64,000 nt of DNA from Sporosarcina gallistercoris (GTDB lineage: Bacteria > Bacillota > Bacilli > Bacillales_A > Planococcaceae), in the NCBI RefSeq assembly GCF_014836415.1, contig NZ_JACSQY010000001.1, positions 496,001-560,000 of the forward strand, given 5' to 3'. Within the stretch, counting starts at the first letter, position 1. Each line of letters begins with the position of its first letter. Position numbers and translations under genes: made by a program. Positions 43,362-54,618 of this stretch are shown piece by piece. Below the pieces are notes generated by a model. It saw nothing but the letters and a program-made list of their open reading frames with translations. It was not told the DNA's origin and did no database searches.

Positions 43362-43394
43362 AATAAAAAACTCAAACTTTAAGTTAGTTTGAGT
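43362..43394 (-). terminator. Terminator of ylaN
   Basis: Minus strand ACTCAAACT, 7-base loop, AGTTTGAGT, then TTTTTTATTT. It lies between ylaN and ftsW, so ftsW needs a promoter of its own or readthrough. Confidence 0.8.
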
Positions 43395-43401
43395 CTTTTG
43401 T

Positions 43402-43683
43402 TTATTTTTTTATGCTCAGTTCATGTAAGATATTCATTTCTTTTTCTAATACAGAAAGTATGTTCTTTCCACGCTCTCTCTCAATAAGACCGAGCTTAAC
43501 AGCAAAGTCGATTTCACGGGACAGCCCATACATTTGCGTATCCAGCACTTCTTCGTATAAAGGACATTGCGGCATCGTCAAATGATCCATCTGCACTTTT
43601 ATGAGCTGGGCGATCTTGTCTGCATCTGCCTGCAGCTGCATTATGGCTTTCTCCTGATAGGTTTCCTGTACTTCTGTATCCAT
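43402..43683 (-). CDS. ylaN: UPF0358 family protein YlaN
   Basis: A 93-residue helical protein, with the family segments [20 protein letters not shown] and [20 protein letters not shown]. YlaN is essential in B. subtilis under iron limitation and has been linked to Fur control. It has its own promoter (43730-43758) and terminator. Confidence 0.9.
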   Translation of the reverse strand: MDTEVQETYQEKAIMQLQADADKIAQLIKVQMDHLTMPQCPLYEEVLDTQMYGLSREIDFAVKLGLIERERGKNILSVLEKEMNILHELSIKK

Positions 43684-43729
43684 GAGGACGCCCCCATTAC
43701 TCTTATTTCAGCAAGCTGCTATAGTGTAA

Positions 43730-43758
43730 ATTGTAGCTGTAGAAAGCTGAAATTGCAA
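43730..43758 (-). promoter_or_regulatory. SigA promoter of ylaN
   Basis: Minus strand TTGCAA (43753-43758), 17-base spacer, TACAAT (43730-43735); about 47 bases upstream of the ylaN start. Confidence 0.6.
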
Positions 43759-43862
43759 GTAATTCCCGTGGGGTTCTAACGGCGCGTGGCCAGATAACTT
43801 CCGATTAAGAAAAAAAACAGGTATACTGTAAACTAGAAACGAATGAGCTGGGAGGATTTATT

Positions 43863-44360
43863 ATGGAAACGATTGTACCGATTAAAGGGAATGTGAAACA
43901 TACGATTACGCTTGACCCGACTGTTTGGATTTTTGATGACAGACGACTCGATTTGGATACCTACTTCACTTCAGAAGTGGAAGAGTTCGATGAAATGGAA
44001 GACTATAAAGAGCGTATGGGAAAGCATTGGTCCCGGGAAATCATGGAAGGCGCCACTTATCCTCCAACGTTGAAATCCGAAAAGAAATATGAAAAACAGA
44101 AAATGCTGACTGGAACTTTCGGAATCCTATTCGAACCCTTCTTGAAAAATGCCATACCAGCAGAGGACGCGACCACGATCACCTTTGAAACAGCAGATGG
44201 TGAGCATAGTTTCCCGATAACAGATGCAGCGAACTTGCTATTCCAATTCAGTTTGGAAGGAAAACCGTTAAAAGAGGATGGTCCGATCCACGTTATGCTA
44301 AAAGATGGTTCAACTCGAAATAATCCAATCCGAAATGTGTCTGCAATCCGGATTAGCTGA
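43863..44360 (+). CDS. ylaL: YlaL-like conserved protein
   Basis: A 165-residue soluble protein with KHTITLDPTVWIFDDRRLDL near the N-terminus and GKHWSREIMEGATYPP in the middle. Position between ylaN and ylaI and overall features match YlaL of B. subtilis, of unknown function (at times called peptidyl-prolyl isomerase without clear support). GGGAGG precedes the ATG; a TATACT lies about 40 bases upstream. Followed by ylaI after 14 bases, so probably one transcript. Confidence 0.72.
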   Translation: METIVPIKGNVKHTITLDPTVWIFDDRRLDLDTYFTSEVEEFDEMEDYKERMGKHWSREIMEGATYPPTLKSEKKYEKQKMLTGTFGILFEPFLKNAIPAEDATTITFETADGEHSFPITDAANLLFQFSLEGKPLKEDGPIHVMLKDGSTRNNPIRNVSAIRIS

Positions 44361-44374
44361 AATGAGGTGCAACG

Positions 44375-44578
44375 ATGCGTGTTAAATGTGTAATGTGTGA
44401 TGCGATCGATAAACTGAGCGACGAAGATCCTCTTGCAAAGAAATTGCGCAACCGACCGATTCATACATATATGTGCGAGCCTTGCAGAGAACGCATTGGA
44501 GAGTTGACGCGTTTGCGCATAGAAACAGGGAAATTCACTTTCCGCCGAAGTTCCCATCCAGCTGAAGATGAATTTTAA
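44375..44578 (+). CDS. ylaI: YlaI, DUF2197 zinc-binding-like protein
   Basis: A 67-residue protein with two CxxC pairs (CVMC at 5-8 and CEPC at 34-37) that probably bind zinc, followed by a basic helical tail. Fits the YlaI/DUF2197 family in size and location. Function unknown. Its terminator overlaps the 3' end of the convergent ylaH. Confidence 0.85.
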   Translation: MRVKCVMCDAIDKLSDEDPLAKKLRNRPIHTYMCEPCRERIGELTRLRIETGKFTFRRSSHPAEDEF

Positions 44579-44580
44579 AA

Positions 44581-44614
44581 AAGATCCAGCCGCATTATGC
44601 GACTGGATCTTTTT
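44581..44614 (+). terminator. Terminator of ylaL-ylaI, overlapping the ylaH 3' end
   Basis: GATCCAGCCGCA pairs with the complementary GCGACTGGATC arm (one mismatch) and is followed by TTTTT. The right-hand part encodes the last codons of ylaH on the minus strand. Confidence 0.7.
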
Positions 44615-44927
44615 GATGTTCATTTAATCTGCGGACTCTATAGATGATCAGAATCAGCGCGGCTACAATTAAGCCTTCCACGATTGGAAGGAAAAATGCC
44701 AAGAACGTTAGCACGAGGCAGCCGATAAACAAAAACGTATAAATCACAACATTTTGCAATGGCTTGATTTTTCTCGCAAACCCTAGTTTATAAACTAACG
44801 CTGCCAGTAAAAACACGAGGGCGAACAATACGTACCCAGCAACATTGAAATTCGGCATCATTTCGTAGATAAACTTCGCGATACCGGACATCTTAGTGGC
44901 TACGAGCTCTGAATCCTCTACCTTCAT
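44595..44927 (-). CDS. ylaH: YlaH-like membrane protein
   Basis: A 110-residue protein with about three membrane helices (roughly 31-52, 60-78, 82-100), matching YlaH in size, topology and place behind typA. The last codons share DNA with the ylaI terminator. Function unknown. Confidence 0.8.
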   Translation of the reverse strand: MKVEDSELVATKMSGIAKFIYEMMPNFNVAGYVLFALVFLLAALVYKLGFARKIKPLQNVVIYTFLFIGCLVLTFLAFFLPIVEGLIVAALILIIYRVRRLNEHQKDPVA

Positions 44928-44951
44928 TCAACACATTCCTTTCACAACTGC

Positions 44952-46784
44952 TTATTTACTCTTTTTCTGAGCCTTTTCACGTTCGTTCTTATCAAGGATT
45001 TTCTTACGAAGTCGGATTGAAACCGGTGTAACTTCACAATACTCATCATCTCCAGCATATTGAAGAGCTTCTTCAAGAGTCATGATCTTCGGCTTTTTAG
45101 TTGAAACCGTTTGATCCTTAGTCGCTGAGCGGACGTTTGTTGCATGTTTCACCCGTGTTAAGTTGATTGTGATATCACTTTCACGAGTATTTTCACCAAC
45201 AACCATACCCGCATAGATATCCGTACCAGCTTCTACGAACATAATACCGCGGTCCTCAAGCTGCATGACACTGTATGCTGTCACTTTTCCGTTTTCCATG
45301 GAAACGAGAACACCATTGCGTCTTCCGCCAACTTTACCAGCTGACATCGGCTTATAGGAATCGAACGTGTGGTTCAAAATACCGTAACCACGTGTAAGAG
45401 TTAAGAAATCAGTAGAATAACCGATCAGTCCACGAGCAGGAACAAGGAATGTCATACGGACTTGTCCATTACCGTTGTTGACCATGTCGAGCATTTCACC
45501 TTTGCGCTCACCCATCGATTCAATGACTGATCCCGTATACTCTTCAGGAACGTCAATTTGTACGTTTTCAACCGGTTCACAACGTACACCATCGATTGTT
45601 TTCACGATAACTTCCGGTTTTGAAACTTGAAGCTCGAAGCCTTCACGGCGCATGTTTTCGATTAAAATCGACAAGTGAAGTTCTCCACGGCCTGATACAA
45701 TCCATGCATCTGGGGATTCCGTAGGATCTACACGTAATGACACGTCAGTTTGCAATTGCTGCTGAAGACGTTCTTCGATTTTTCTTGAAGTGACCCATTT
45801 ACCTTCGCGGCCAGCGAACGGACTGTTGTTCACTAAGAATTTCATTTGGAGTGTCGGCTCATCTACGTGCAGCAATGGCAACGCTTCTTGATGATCAGTA
45901 GGACATACTGTTTCACCGACATCGATATCGTCCATTCCGGAAATCGCAATCAAGTCTCCTGCGTGCGCTTCTTGGATTTCAATGCGTTTCAAACCTAGGA
46001 AACCGTACATTTTAGTGACACGGAAATTCTTGACCGAACCATCGCGTTTCATGACACTTACTTGTTGACCAACTGTCATCGTTCCACGGAATACGCGTCC
46101 GATACCGATACGGCCTACATAGTCACTATAGTCCAGAAGGGAAACTTGGAATTGAAGCGGCTCTTCACGGTTGTCGATCGGTGCCGGGATTTTGTCTAGA
46201 ATTGCATCATATAGAACTTTAAGTGTGTCTTCTTGATCAGCAGGATCTGGAGACAAGCTCGCAGTACCATTGAACCCTGACGCGAAGACTACCGGGAATT
46301 CAAGTTGCTCATCATTTGCGTCCAATTCGATAAAGAGTTCAAGAACTTCATCAACCACTTCTTCTGGACGTGCGAATTCGCGGTCGATTTTGTTGACGAC
46401 TACGATTGGCTTCAAATTGATTTCGAGTGCTTTCTTCAATACGAAACGTGTTTGTGGCATACATCCTTCAAATGCATCGACAACTAATACTACGCCGTCC
46501 ACCATTTTCAGAATACGTTCCACTTCTCCGCCGAAGTCAGCGTGCCCTGGTGTGTCCAAGATGTTGATTTTCGTGTTTTCATATTCGATCGCAGTGTTTT
46601 TCGCAAGGATCGTAATTCCACGCTCACGCTCAAGCTCGTTTGAGTCCATTGCGCGCTCATCTACGTGCTCATTAGAACGGAAAATACCTGATTGCTTCAA
46701 TAACTGGTCGACTAAAGTTGTTTTACCATGGTCAACGTGGGCGATAATAGCTATATTTCTAAGATCATTTCGTGTGTTTGTCAT
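44952..46784 (-). CDS. typA: Translational GTPase TypA/BipA
   Basis: A 610-residue GTPase: AHVDHGKTTL P-loop near 13-22, DTPGHADFGGEVER, NKIDR, two beta-barrel domains, the EF-G-like domain V (CEPVENVQIDVPEEYTGSV) and the TypA-specific C-terminal domain (LTRVKHATNVRSATKD). It binds ribosomes and supports 50S assembly and stress growth. The ATG at 46784 (MTNTRND) lies 7 bases from GGAG; the frame extends to 46838 without support. Equivalent to ylaG. Confidence 0.95.
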   Translation of the reverse strand: MTNTRNDLRNIAIIAHVDHGKTTLVDQLLKQSGIFRSNEHVDERAMDSNELERERGITILAKNTAIEYENTKINILDTPGHADFGGEVERILKMVDGVVLVVDAFEGCMPQTRFVLKKALEINLKPIVVVNKIDREFARPEEVVDEVLELFIELDANDEQLEFPVVFASGFNGTASLSPDPADQEDTLKVLYDAILDKIPAPIDNREEPLQFQVSLLDYSDYVGRIGIGRVFRGTMTVGQQVSVMKRDGSVKNFRVTKMYGFLGLKRIEIQEAHAGDLIAISGMDDIDVGETVCPTDHQEALPLLHVDEPTLQMKFLVNNSPFAGREGKWVTSRKIEERLQQQLQTDVSLRVDPTESPDAWIVSGRGELHLSILIENMRREGFELQVSKPEVIVKTIDGVRCEPVENVQIDVPEEYTGSVIESMGERKGEMLDMVNNGNGQVRMTFLVPARGLIGYSTDFLTLTRGYGILNHTFDSYKPMSAGKVGGRRNGVLVSMENGKVTAYSVMQLEDRGIMFVEAGTDIYAGMVVGENTRESDITINLTRVKHATNVRSATKDQTVSTKKPKIMTLEEALQYAGDDEYCEVTPVSIRLRKKILDKNEREKAQKKSK

Positions 46785-46826
46785 CATTTCACTCCATCTG
46801 TCTTTATTCAGTTGATTAACTGTGTT

Positions 46827-46835
46827 ATTATAGCA
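46827..46835 (-). promoter_or_regulatory. Extended -10 element of typA
   Basis: Minus strand TGCTATAAT, a perfect extended -10 (TGnTATAAT), about 43 bases before the typA start; no good -35 is seen, as usual for this promoter type. Confidence 0.6.
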
Positions 46836-46884
46836 CAAGATACTTCGAGAAAAAACGATTTACTTTGTCAGGAGGCGTATTTTT

Positions 46885-47070
46885 TTGAAAAATGTCAAAT
46901 GGGTGTTCGTTTTGTACGCTCTAGGTGCCGTCCTATCCATGTTCATGATTGGAATAGCAGTCGGCGTAAAAAGTTTTTTATTGGCAATAGCAGCGATCGT
47001 TTCTCTAGTTTTGATCATGGGGAATGGTTTTAAAACAAAAAAGAAGTTGCGCGAACAAGGACTTCTTTAA
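46885..47070 (+). CDS. ylaF: DUF5325 family small membrane protein (YlaF-like)
   Basis: A 61-residue protein with two membrane helices (about 6-27 and 30-47) and a basic C-terminus KTKKKLREQG. The TTG start has AGGAGG upstream with a T-rich spacer. Size, topology and location opposite typA match YlaF. Function unknown. Confidence 0.78.
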   Translation: MKNVKWVFVLYALGAVLSMFMIGIAVGVKSFLLAIAAIVSLVLIMGNGFKTKKKLREQGLL

Positions 47071-47076
47071 TAGATG

Positions 47077-47117
47077 AGTGAAGATCGTTAGGTTCTCTAA
47101 TGATACTTCACTTTTTT
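47077..47117 (+). terminator. Terminator of ylaF, overlapping the yktC stop
   Basis: AGTGAAG (47077-47083) pairs with CTTCACT (47106-47112), then TTTTT. The right arm covers the stop codon of the convergent yktC. Confidence 0.6.
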
Positions 47118-47902
47118 AATACAATGAATTCCTCAAGAAGCTGCGTGTGGATACTTTTATTCGCGACAACGAACGTCTCTTGTTGGAGCAATCCTGGTCG
47201 CACACCAGTCAACGTGGAGGAAATCGCTCCAACTTCGTTTGCAATGATTATTCCACCCGCTACATCCCACGGTGACAACCTCATTGACATATATGCATCG
47301 ACTCTTCCTGCAGCCACATGAGTCAGTTCGAGAGCCGCAGATCCATAGGAGCGTGTCCCTCTGCATTTAGTGACAAGGTCAATCATCGGAGCGGTTTCCA
47401 CATATCGATTCGGCGCAACCCAGCTCGCATTGACACCGATAATTGCTTGTTCAATTGTCGTATCCTCCAGACTCGGAAGACGGATGTCATTCAGAAATGC
47501 ACCTTCATCTTTCATTGCGGAGTATAGATCATCTGCCATGACATCGTAAACATAACCGAGCATTCCTATTCCGTCTATATAAATACCGAGAGAAATCGCG
47601 AAATTCCGTTTTTGATGGACAAAATTCATCGTCCCATCGATGGGGTCTAAAAACCAGATGAACCCATCCAGCGATTGAATATCATCCCCGAAACCTTCTT
47701 CCCCCATAATTCTGTGTTCAGGGAAATCACGGCGAATGCGTTTGATGAAAAATTGTTCAATCTCATGGTCAATGTTCGTGACAAGATCATTTGCTGATGA
47801 CTTAGCGCTTATTTCAATTTCGGTGAAAAATGAATGTTTTATGTGTTGAGCCGCTTCTTTGATCAACGATTTTGCATAACGGTCAAGTGCACCCCAGTTC
47901 AT
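47108..47902 (-). CDS. yktC: Inositol monophosphatase family protein YktC
   Basis: A 264-residue phosphatase with the metal-binding motifs GEEGFGD near 70, LDPIDGTMNFVH near 88 and WDVAGGIIIANEVGA near 210. The family hydrolyses inositol-1-phosphate and related sugar phosphates. The ATG at 47902 (MNWGALDRYAK) has GGAGGGA upstream; the open frame to 47998 is discarded. Confidence 0.92.
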   Translation of the reverse strand: MNWGALDRYAKSLIKEAAQHIKHSFFTEIEISAKSSANDLVTNIDHEIEQFFIKRIRRDFPEHRIMGEEGFGDDIQSLDGFIWFLDPIDGTMNFVHQKRNFAISLGIYIDGIGMLGYVYDVMADDLYSAMKDEGAFLNDIRLPSLEDTTIEQAIIGVNASWVAPNRYVETAPMIDLVTKCRGTRSYGSAALELTHVAAGRVDAYMSMRLSPWDVAGGIIIANEVGAISSTLTGVRPGLLQQETFVVANKSIHTQLLEEFIVLKK

Positions 47903-47956
47903 CTCGAATCCCTCCAGTTCATCTCCACCAAGTATAGCATAGCTATACGGAGCCAA

Positions 47957-48013
47957 AACAAAAAAGGCTCCTGTGCATGATCTCCCTGGAGAGAACAATG
48001 ACCAACAGCCTTT
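47957..48013 (-). terminator. Likely terminator of the ykzI-like gene
   Basis: Minus strand AAAGGCT pairs with AGCCTTT across a long structured loop that holds a CTCTCCAGGGAGA hairpin; TTTTG follows. The long loop lowers confidence. Confidence 0.45.
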
Positions 48014-48039
48014 CCTAATAATCGTCTATAATGCTACGG

Positions 48040-48234
48040 TTAAAAACCATTCAACTTCTCCAATTCACTATGAATTTCAGACAACCTCTTTTTGCTCTTC
48101 GCAATCTGCTTGGAGTCCTCTTCATTCAATGCGTCATGAAGGGTCGCTAATTCATAATCCAGCTCCAAGTTCAAAACTTTCAAGAATTCCTTTTCAACAT
48201 CAGCTTTACGAATAACATGAACGACTTGTTTCAT
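48040..48234 (-). CDS. Small helical protein (YkzI-like)
   Basis: A 64-residue, highly charged helical protein, beginning MKQVVHVIRKADVEKEFLKV and rich in E, K and L in heptad-like spacing. It lies between yktC and yktB, the place of ykzI in B. subtilis. ATG 48234 has AAAAGGGG 8 bases upstream. Function unknown. Confidence 0.7.
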   Translation of the reverse strand: MKQVVHVIRKADVEKEFLKVLNLELDYELATLHDALNEEDSKQIAKSKKRLSEIHSELEKLNGF

Positions 48235-48388
48235 CGAAAACACCCCTTTTTTGAAAGTATGTGCAATTTCCTGTTACCATAAGATATGCGGGAATCAGTC
48301 GGACAGCTAGATGATTTGTCCGTTTGTCTTAAATTATTCCCCAAAGTGCTTCCCTATAAACGTAGAAAAAATGAGAGGGGTCATAAAA

Positions 48389-49012
48389 TTGACAAAAACA
48401 TTTTGGACAGAGAACGATTTTTCTGTTTTTGAAGTGGATGGATTGGATGCGCGGATGACCGCACTGCAAGAAAGAATCCAGCCTAAATTCACGGAATTAG
48501 GAGACTTATTCACACCTTTATTGTCCGCACATGGCAAAGGGGAATTTTACCCGCATGTTGCAAAGCATGCAAGACGGACGGTCAATCCTCCCTCAGACAG
48601 TTGGGTTGCATTTGCACCTGCGAAAAGAGGATATAAAGCGCTTCCTCACTTTCAGATTGGTCTATGGGGTACACATTTATTCATCGTTCTTGCAATTATT
48701 TACGAAAATCCTGATAAAAAAGGAATTTCAGAGCGTTTGCTGAATGATCTCCCTCTGCTGACAGGACTTCCAGAGGATTATATAGTTTCAGGAGATCATA
48801 TGAAACCGGATGCGAATTCAATTCAAGTTACCGGAAGAGAAGGTCTGGTATCCCTTCTTGAACGTCTGCATGATGTGAAGAAAGCTGAATTCCTTGTGGG
48901 ACGTCATCTTGAACGTAAACAAGCTGCCTCAATGTCCGAAAAAGAATTTCTTTCGTACGCGGAAGAAACGTTCGAGAAACTTTTACCTGTGTATGATCGT
49001 GTAATTGGTTAA
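48389..49012 (+). CDS. yktB: DUF1054 protein YktB
   Basis: A 207-residue soluble protein of the DUF1054 family with VAKHARRTVNPPSDSWVAF, KRGYKALPHFQIGLWGTHLF and SGDHMKPD segments. The start is TTG at 48389 with GAGAGGGG 8 bases upstream; reading further upstream gives no family similarity. Function unknown; similar length to B. subtilis YktB. Confidence 0.88.
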   Translation: MTKTFWTENDFSVFEVDGLDARMTALQERIQPKFTELGDLFTPLLSAHGKGEFYPHVAKHARRTVNPPSDSWVAFAPAKRGYKALPHFQIGLWGTHLFIVLAIIYENPDKKGISERLLNDLPLLTGLPEDYIVSGDHMKPDANSIQVTGREGLVSLLERLHDVKKAEFLVGRHLERKQAASMSEKEFLSYAEETFEKLLPVYDRVIG

Positions 49013-49013
49013 T

Positions 49014-49060
49014 AAAAAAACGATTCCAGTAGCTCGCCTCTCAAGCGATCCACTGGAATC
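49014..49060 (-). terminator. Terminator of yktA
   Basis: Minus strand GATTCCAGT and ACTGGAATC arms with a 21-base middle, followed by GTTTTTTTATT. It serves the minus-strand yktA transcript. Confidence 0.65.
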
Positions 49061-49116
49061 ATCTTATTGAATAATGTTCAAAGGAAAAACAATTATCACA
49101 ATTGCCCTCGCCCATC

Positions 49117-49386
49117 TTATCCTTTTATAACGTCTCCACGCACACCATCTTTTGCGCGTTTCACTACTTTATAGCACTCATAACCACTGGCTTCCTTAAA
49201 CTCCTTGAACAGCGTCTTCTCTTCAGCCATCGAAGGGACAACCTTCTTAAACGTATTATATGCCTCAAGTAATTCATCTCGTTCGATTCCTTGCTCAATA
49301 GCCTTTTCAACACAAGTGAAAAATCCAGTGACCATCATAATTTCTTCTGTAGACCAATCTGCACGCAGCGGATAACTATACTCCAT
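49117..49386 (-). CDS. yktA: UPF0223 family protein YktA
   Basis: An 89-residue helical protein beginning MEYSYPLRADWSTEEIMMVT with the family-typical YNTFKKVVPSMAEEK and ECYKVVKRAKD. AGGAGGG precedes the ATG. It follows the pdh operon in this direction, as in B. subtilis. Function unknown. Confidence 0.88.
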   Translation of the reverse strand: MEYSYPLRADWSTEEIMMVTGFFTCVEKAIEQGIERDELLEAYNTFKKVVPSMAEEKTLFKEFKEASGYECYKVVKRAKDGVRGDVIKG

Positions 49387-49423
49387 CCAATTCCCTCCTA
49401 TTTCTAGTTAGTTTATGCACAAA

Positions 49424-49459
49424 GGAAAAATCCTATCCGACGGAATGCCAGATAGGATT
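49424..49459 (-). terminator. Terminator of the pdhABCD operon
   Basis: Minus strand AATCCTATC, 13-base loop, GATAGGATT, then TTTCC, 10 bases behind the pdhD stop. Confidence 0.8.
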
Positions 49460-49468
49460 TCCTTCTTC

Positions 49469-50881
49469 TTATTTAGAAAGAATATGAATCGGTTTACCAA
49501 GCGCAACTTCTGCTGCTTCCATTGAAATTTCTCCCAATGTCGGATGTGCATGAATTGTCATGGAGACGTCTTCTAACGTCATGCCGCTTTCAATGGCAAC
49601 AGCCATTTCAGCGATCATATCAGACGCGTTCTCTCCAGCAATCTGAGCTCCAAGTAACAATCCATCTTCTTTACGCGCAACAAGCTTCACAAAGCCATCC
49701 GGAGCATTCAGTGCAAGTGCCCGTCCATTCGCACCGAACGGGAATTTACCTACTGCTACTTCATAGCCTTCATCTTTCGCTTGACTCTCATTAAGTCCGA
49801 CAGTTGCGAGTTCCGGATCAGTGAAGCAGACCGCTGGAATCGCCAAGTAATCGACTTCCGATTTTTCTCCAGCAATCGCTTCTGCAGCAATCTTGCCTTC
49901 ATAAGATGCTTTATGGGCAAGTTGTAAACCAGGAACGATATCCCCGATTGCGTATATATTCGGGATGCTTGTACGACATTGCTTATCGACACTTAGAAGT
50001 CCGCGTTCTTCAAACTTAACGCCGAGTTCTTCAAGGCCCATCTCATCTGTATTCGGACGGCGACCTACAGTTACAAGCACATAGTCAGCTTCAACGGTTT
50101 TTTCTTCACCTTTAACTTCATACGTAACTTTCACGCCAGATTCAGTTTCTTCAGCACCTTTAGCTGTCGCTTTCACAACAACCTCAACGCCTTTTTTCTT
50201 CAACCCTTTTTTCACGAGTTGCGTCATTTGCTTCTCGAAGCCTGTAAGGATATCATCCGCACCTTCGATAATCGTTACTTCTGAACCTAAGTTTGCATAC
50301 GCAGAACCAAGTTCCGTACCGATATATCCTCCGCCAATGACTACCAATTTCTTAGGCAACTCTTTCAGCTCAAGTGCACCTGTAGAATTCAGTACACGTT
50401 TAGAGAATTTAAAGTTCGGAATTTCAACCGGACGTGCACCTGTTGCTATAATCACATTTTTGAATTTATACGTTTGTGCAGATGTATCATCCATCACACG
50501 CGCTGTATTGGCATCGACAAAGTAAGCTTCACCTTTGACGATTTCAACTTTGTTCCCTTTAAGGAGCCCTTCGACACCGCCTGTCAGCTTCTTCACAACG
50601 CTTTCTTTAAATGCCATCGCTTTAGAGAAATCGAGTTTCACGTCTGATGCAGTAATCCCCATATCATCAGCATTTTGTGCACTTACAAATCGATGCCCGA
50701 CAGAAATCAGTGCTTTGGAAGGGATACAACCTACATTCAGACAAACACCACCGATCGTATTCTTTTCAACAATCGTCACTTTTTGTCCGAGTTGTGCAGC
50801 ACGGATCGCTGCTACATATCCTCCAGGACCTGAACCGACTACGAGCGTATCTGTTTCAATTGGAAAGTCTCCTACTACCAT
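49469..50881 (-). CDS. pdhD: Dihydrolipoyl dehydrogenase (E3)
   Basis: A 470-residue flavoprotein: FAD motif [17 protein letters not shown] at 14-30, redox disulfide C47/C52 in [13 protein letters not shown] motif [20 protein letters not shown], and the catalytic base in HAHPTLGE near the C-terminus. It reoxidises lipoyl groups of the pyruvate (and probably 2-oxoglutarate) dehydrogenase complexes. Starts 3 bases after pdhC. Confidence 0.96.
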   Translation of the reverse strand: MVVGDFPIETDTLVVGSGPGGYVAAIRAAQLGQKVTIVEKNTIGGVCLNVGCIPSKALISVGHRFVSAQNADDMGITASDVKLDFSKAMAFKESVVKKLTGGVEGLLKGNKVEIVKGEAYFVDANTARVMDDTSAQTYKFKNVIIATGARPVEIPNFKFSKRVLNSTGALELKELPKKLVVIGGGYIGTELGSAYANLGSEVTIIEGADDILTGFEKQMTQLVKKGLKKKGVEVVVKATAKGAEETESGVKVTYEVKGEEKTVEADYVLVTVGRRPNTDEMGLEELGVKFEERGLLSVDKQCRTSIPNIYAIGDIVPGLQLAHKASYEGKIAAEAIAGEKSEVDYLAIPAVCFTDPELATVGLNESQAKDEGYEVAVGKFPFGANGRALALNAPDGFVKLVARKEDGLLLGAQIAGENASDMIAEMAVAIESGMTLEDVSMTIHAHPTLGEISMEAAEVALGKPIHILSK

Positions 50882-50884
50882 CGT

Positions 50885-52282
50885 TTACGCCTCCATTAAT
50901 AAAAGTTCTGGATTTCCTAGCAAGTGTTTAAGGTGGTTCAACGCTTGTTGACCCGTCGCCCCATCGATTACTCGATGATCAAACACTAATGATAATGCTA
51001 ACATAGGTGCAGCAACGATTTCACCATTTTTCACTACTGGTTTTTCAGAAATGCGTCCAATACCTAGGATCGCGACTTCCGGATGATTGATAATCGGCGT
51101 GAACCACTGACCACCGGCAGAACCGATGTTAGTAATCGAGCAAGATGCGCCTTTCATTTCCGAAGCAGCTAGTTTCCCGTCCCGAGCTTTACCGCCCAGG
51201 TCAGATATTTCTTTTGAAATGGCAAACATCGATTTACGGTCTGCATGTTTAATGACAGGTACAAGCAGTCCACGGTCCGTATCAGCTGCGATTCCGATAT
51301 TATAATAATGCTTCTGGATCAATTCTTCGGTTGCATCGTCAAGTGATGTATTCAATTCCGGGAATTTACGTAATGTCGAAACAAGTGCTTTCACAACGTA
51401 AGGCAAGTATGTCAATTTAATGTCTTGTTCAGCAGCGATTTCTTTGAACTTCTTACGGTGGGCAACCAATTCAGTCACATCCACCTCATCCAAAAGTGTC
51501 ACGTGCGGCGCTGTATGCTTAGAGTTCACCATAGCCTTAGCTATCACTTTACGGATATTGGAGAGCTTCTCGCGTGTCTCCGGGAAGTCGCCTTCAGGTA
51601 CAGCAATTGCTGCCGGTCCTTCTTGTTTCGCCGGCTGATCTTCCTGAACTGCAGACGGTGATTTCTCTTCTTGAGCTTCAGTTTGAGCTTTTTTGTTACC
51701 GCCTGATTTAAATGATTCAATGTCTTCTTTCAGGACACGACCATTTTTACCTGAACCTGCAACTTGACGAATGTCCACGCCTTCTTCACGAGCAAACTTA
51801 CGGACCGAAGGCATCGCGATGACGCGGCGGTTCGGATCAACGTCCTTACTCGTTGCTTCTCCCTCTGACTCAGGAGTCGCATCTGTTGCAGCCCCCGCAT
51901 CCTCTTTAGGTGCTTCTTTTTTATCTACCGGCTGACCTTTTTCGGCAGTGGCTTGAACTTGTGATTCCGCTTCTGATGAAGCTTCCTGTTTCTCTTCAAC
52001 AGCAGTCTCTTCCTCTTCTTGCTCATCTTCGTGGTCAGGAGAATCGATTCGAATCAATTTATCTCCTACTACTGCAACCGTGCCTTCGTTGACAAGTATT
52101 TTTTCTATGGTTCCTGACACGGGTGAAGGGATTTCCACGACGGATTTGTCGTTTTGTACTTCAAGAAGTGTATCGTCTTCGTTAATGGTGTCGCCTTCAG
52201 CGACGAACCACTTTACGATTTCGCCTTCATGAATTCCTTCTCCGATATCTGGTAAACGGAAATGATATGCCACGTGATCCAT
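50885..52282 (-). CDS. pdhC: Dihydrolipoyl acetyltransferase (E2)
   Basis: A 465-residue E2 protein: one lipoyl domain (1-80) with lipoyl lysine 46 in NDKSVVE, an acidic/Ala-Pro-rich linker (about 90-150), a peripheral subunit-binding domain (about 155-190; [19 protein letters not shown]) and a catalytic core ending with FDHRVIDG. Transfers acetyl groups to coenzyme A. Third gene of the pdh operon. Confidence 0.96.
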   Translation of the reverse strand: MDHVAYHFRLPDIGEGIHEGEIVKWFVAEGDTINEDDTLLEVQNDKSVVEIPSPVSGTIEKILVNEGTVAVVGDKLIRIDSPDHEDEQEEEETAVEEKQEASSEAESQVQATAEKGQPVDKKEAPKEDAGAATDATPESEGEATSKDVDPNRRVIAMPSVRKFAREEGVDIRQVAGSGKNGRVLKEDIESFKSGGNKKAQTEAQEEKSPSAVQEDQPAKQEGPAAIAVPEGDFPETREKLSNIRKVIAKAMVNSKHTAPHVTLLDEVDVTELVAHRKKFKEIAAEQDIKLTYLPYVVKALVSTLRKFPELNTSLDDATEELIQKHYYNIGIAADTDRGLLVPVIKHADRKSMFAISKEISDLGGKARDGKLAASEMKGASCSITNIGSAGGQWFTPIINHPEVAILGIGRISEKPVVKNGEIVAAPMLALSLVFDHRVIDGATGQQALNHLKHLLGNPELLLMEA

Positions 52283-52309
52283 CCTCTCCTCAGTCCATTA
52301 GACTGGCTA

Positions 52310-53287
52310 TTAAAATTCAAGTACTTTTTTCGCAGTTGCAACAATATCATCCGCTTTTGGCAGCCAAGTGTTTTCACCTTGCGCAAACGGATAAATCGTA
52401 TCTGGTGCTGTTACACGAAGTACAGGTGCTTCAAGACTTAAGACTGCACGCTCCATAATTTCAGAAACGACATTTGCAGCAATTCCAGCTTGGCGCTGCG
52501 CTTCTTGTACAACGATTGCACGGCTTGTTTTCTCAACTGAAGCAATAATTGTTTCAACGTCCAACGGTTGTATTGTTCGTAAGTCGATAACTTCAACAGA
52601 ATGTCCATCTTTTTCAAGTGCTTCCGCTGCTTTCAAGCTTTCTTGCACCATCGCACCGTAAGTAATAATGGATAGGTCATTTCCTTCGCGTTTCACGTCT
52701 GCTTTACCTAAAGGAATTGTATATTCCTCTTCAGGGACTTCTTGACGGAACGAGCGATACAGTTTCATATGCTCTAAAAAAATAACCGGGTTATCGTCTT
52801 TGATGGCAGAAATCAGAAGACCTTTTGCGTCATATGGTGTGGAAGGGATGACCACTTTTATTCCAGGTTGTGCAGCGACAAGTCCTTCAAGGCTGTCTGC
52901 ATGCATCTCCGGTGTAGCAACCCCGCCTCCGAATGGTGAGCGGATCGTAATGGGTGCATTTAATTTCCCTGCACTTCTGAACTTCATGCGAGCTGCCTGT
53001 CCGCTGACCGAGTCCATCACTTCAAACAAGAAACCGAAAAACTGTAATTCCATTACAGGTCGGTAGCCTGTCAATGCAAGGCCGATTGCAAGACCGCCAA
53101 TACCTGATTCTGCAAGTGGTGTGTCGAATACCCGTTCTTCTCCGAATTCTTTTTGAAGACCTTCAGTTGCTCGGAAAACGCCGCCGTTTTTACCGACGTC
53201 CTCACCGAACACGAGCACGTTTTCATCATTTTTAAGTTCCGTGCGCATTGCGTCGGTAATTGCTTGGATCATCGTCATTTGTGCCAT
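52310..53287 (-). CDS. pdhB: Pyruvate dehydrogenase E1 beta subunit
   Basis: A 325-residue E1 beta protein with [35 protein letters not shown] and the C-terminal [14 protein letters not shown] segments. Forms the ThDP-dependent decarboxylase with PdhA. Starts 3 bases after pdhA. Confidence 0.96.
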   Translation of the reverse strand: MAQMTMIQAITDAMRTELKNDENVLVFGEDVGKNGGVFRATEGLQKEFGEERVFDTPLAESGIGGLAIGLALTGYRPVMELQFFGFLFEVMDSVSGQAARMKFRSAGKLNAPITIRSPFGGGVATPEMHADSLEGLVAAQPGIKVVIPSTPYDAKGLLISAIKDDNPVIFLEHMKLYRSFRQEVPEEEYTIPLGKADVKREGNDLSIITYGAMVQESLKAAEALEKDGHSVEVIDLRTIQPLDVETIIASVEKTSRAIVVQEAQRQAGIAANVVSEIMERAVLSLEAPVLRVTAPDTIYPFAQGENTWLPKADDIVATAKKVLEF

Positions 53288-53290
53288 CGG

Positions 53291-54571
<1,281 letters not shown>

Positions 54572-54618
54572 TTAGTACAACTCCCAATCTGTATTATAAT
54601 AGAAAAATTCGGAAGTAT

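Noticed and set aside
44057..44623. 188-codon open frame on the minus strand
   Set aside because: Antisense to ylaL and ylaI, which have clear starts, ribosome sites and family features.
46270..46815. 181-codon open frame on the plus strand
   Set aside because: Shadow of the typA GTPase domain on the opposite strand.
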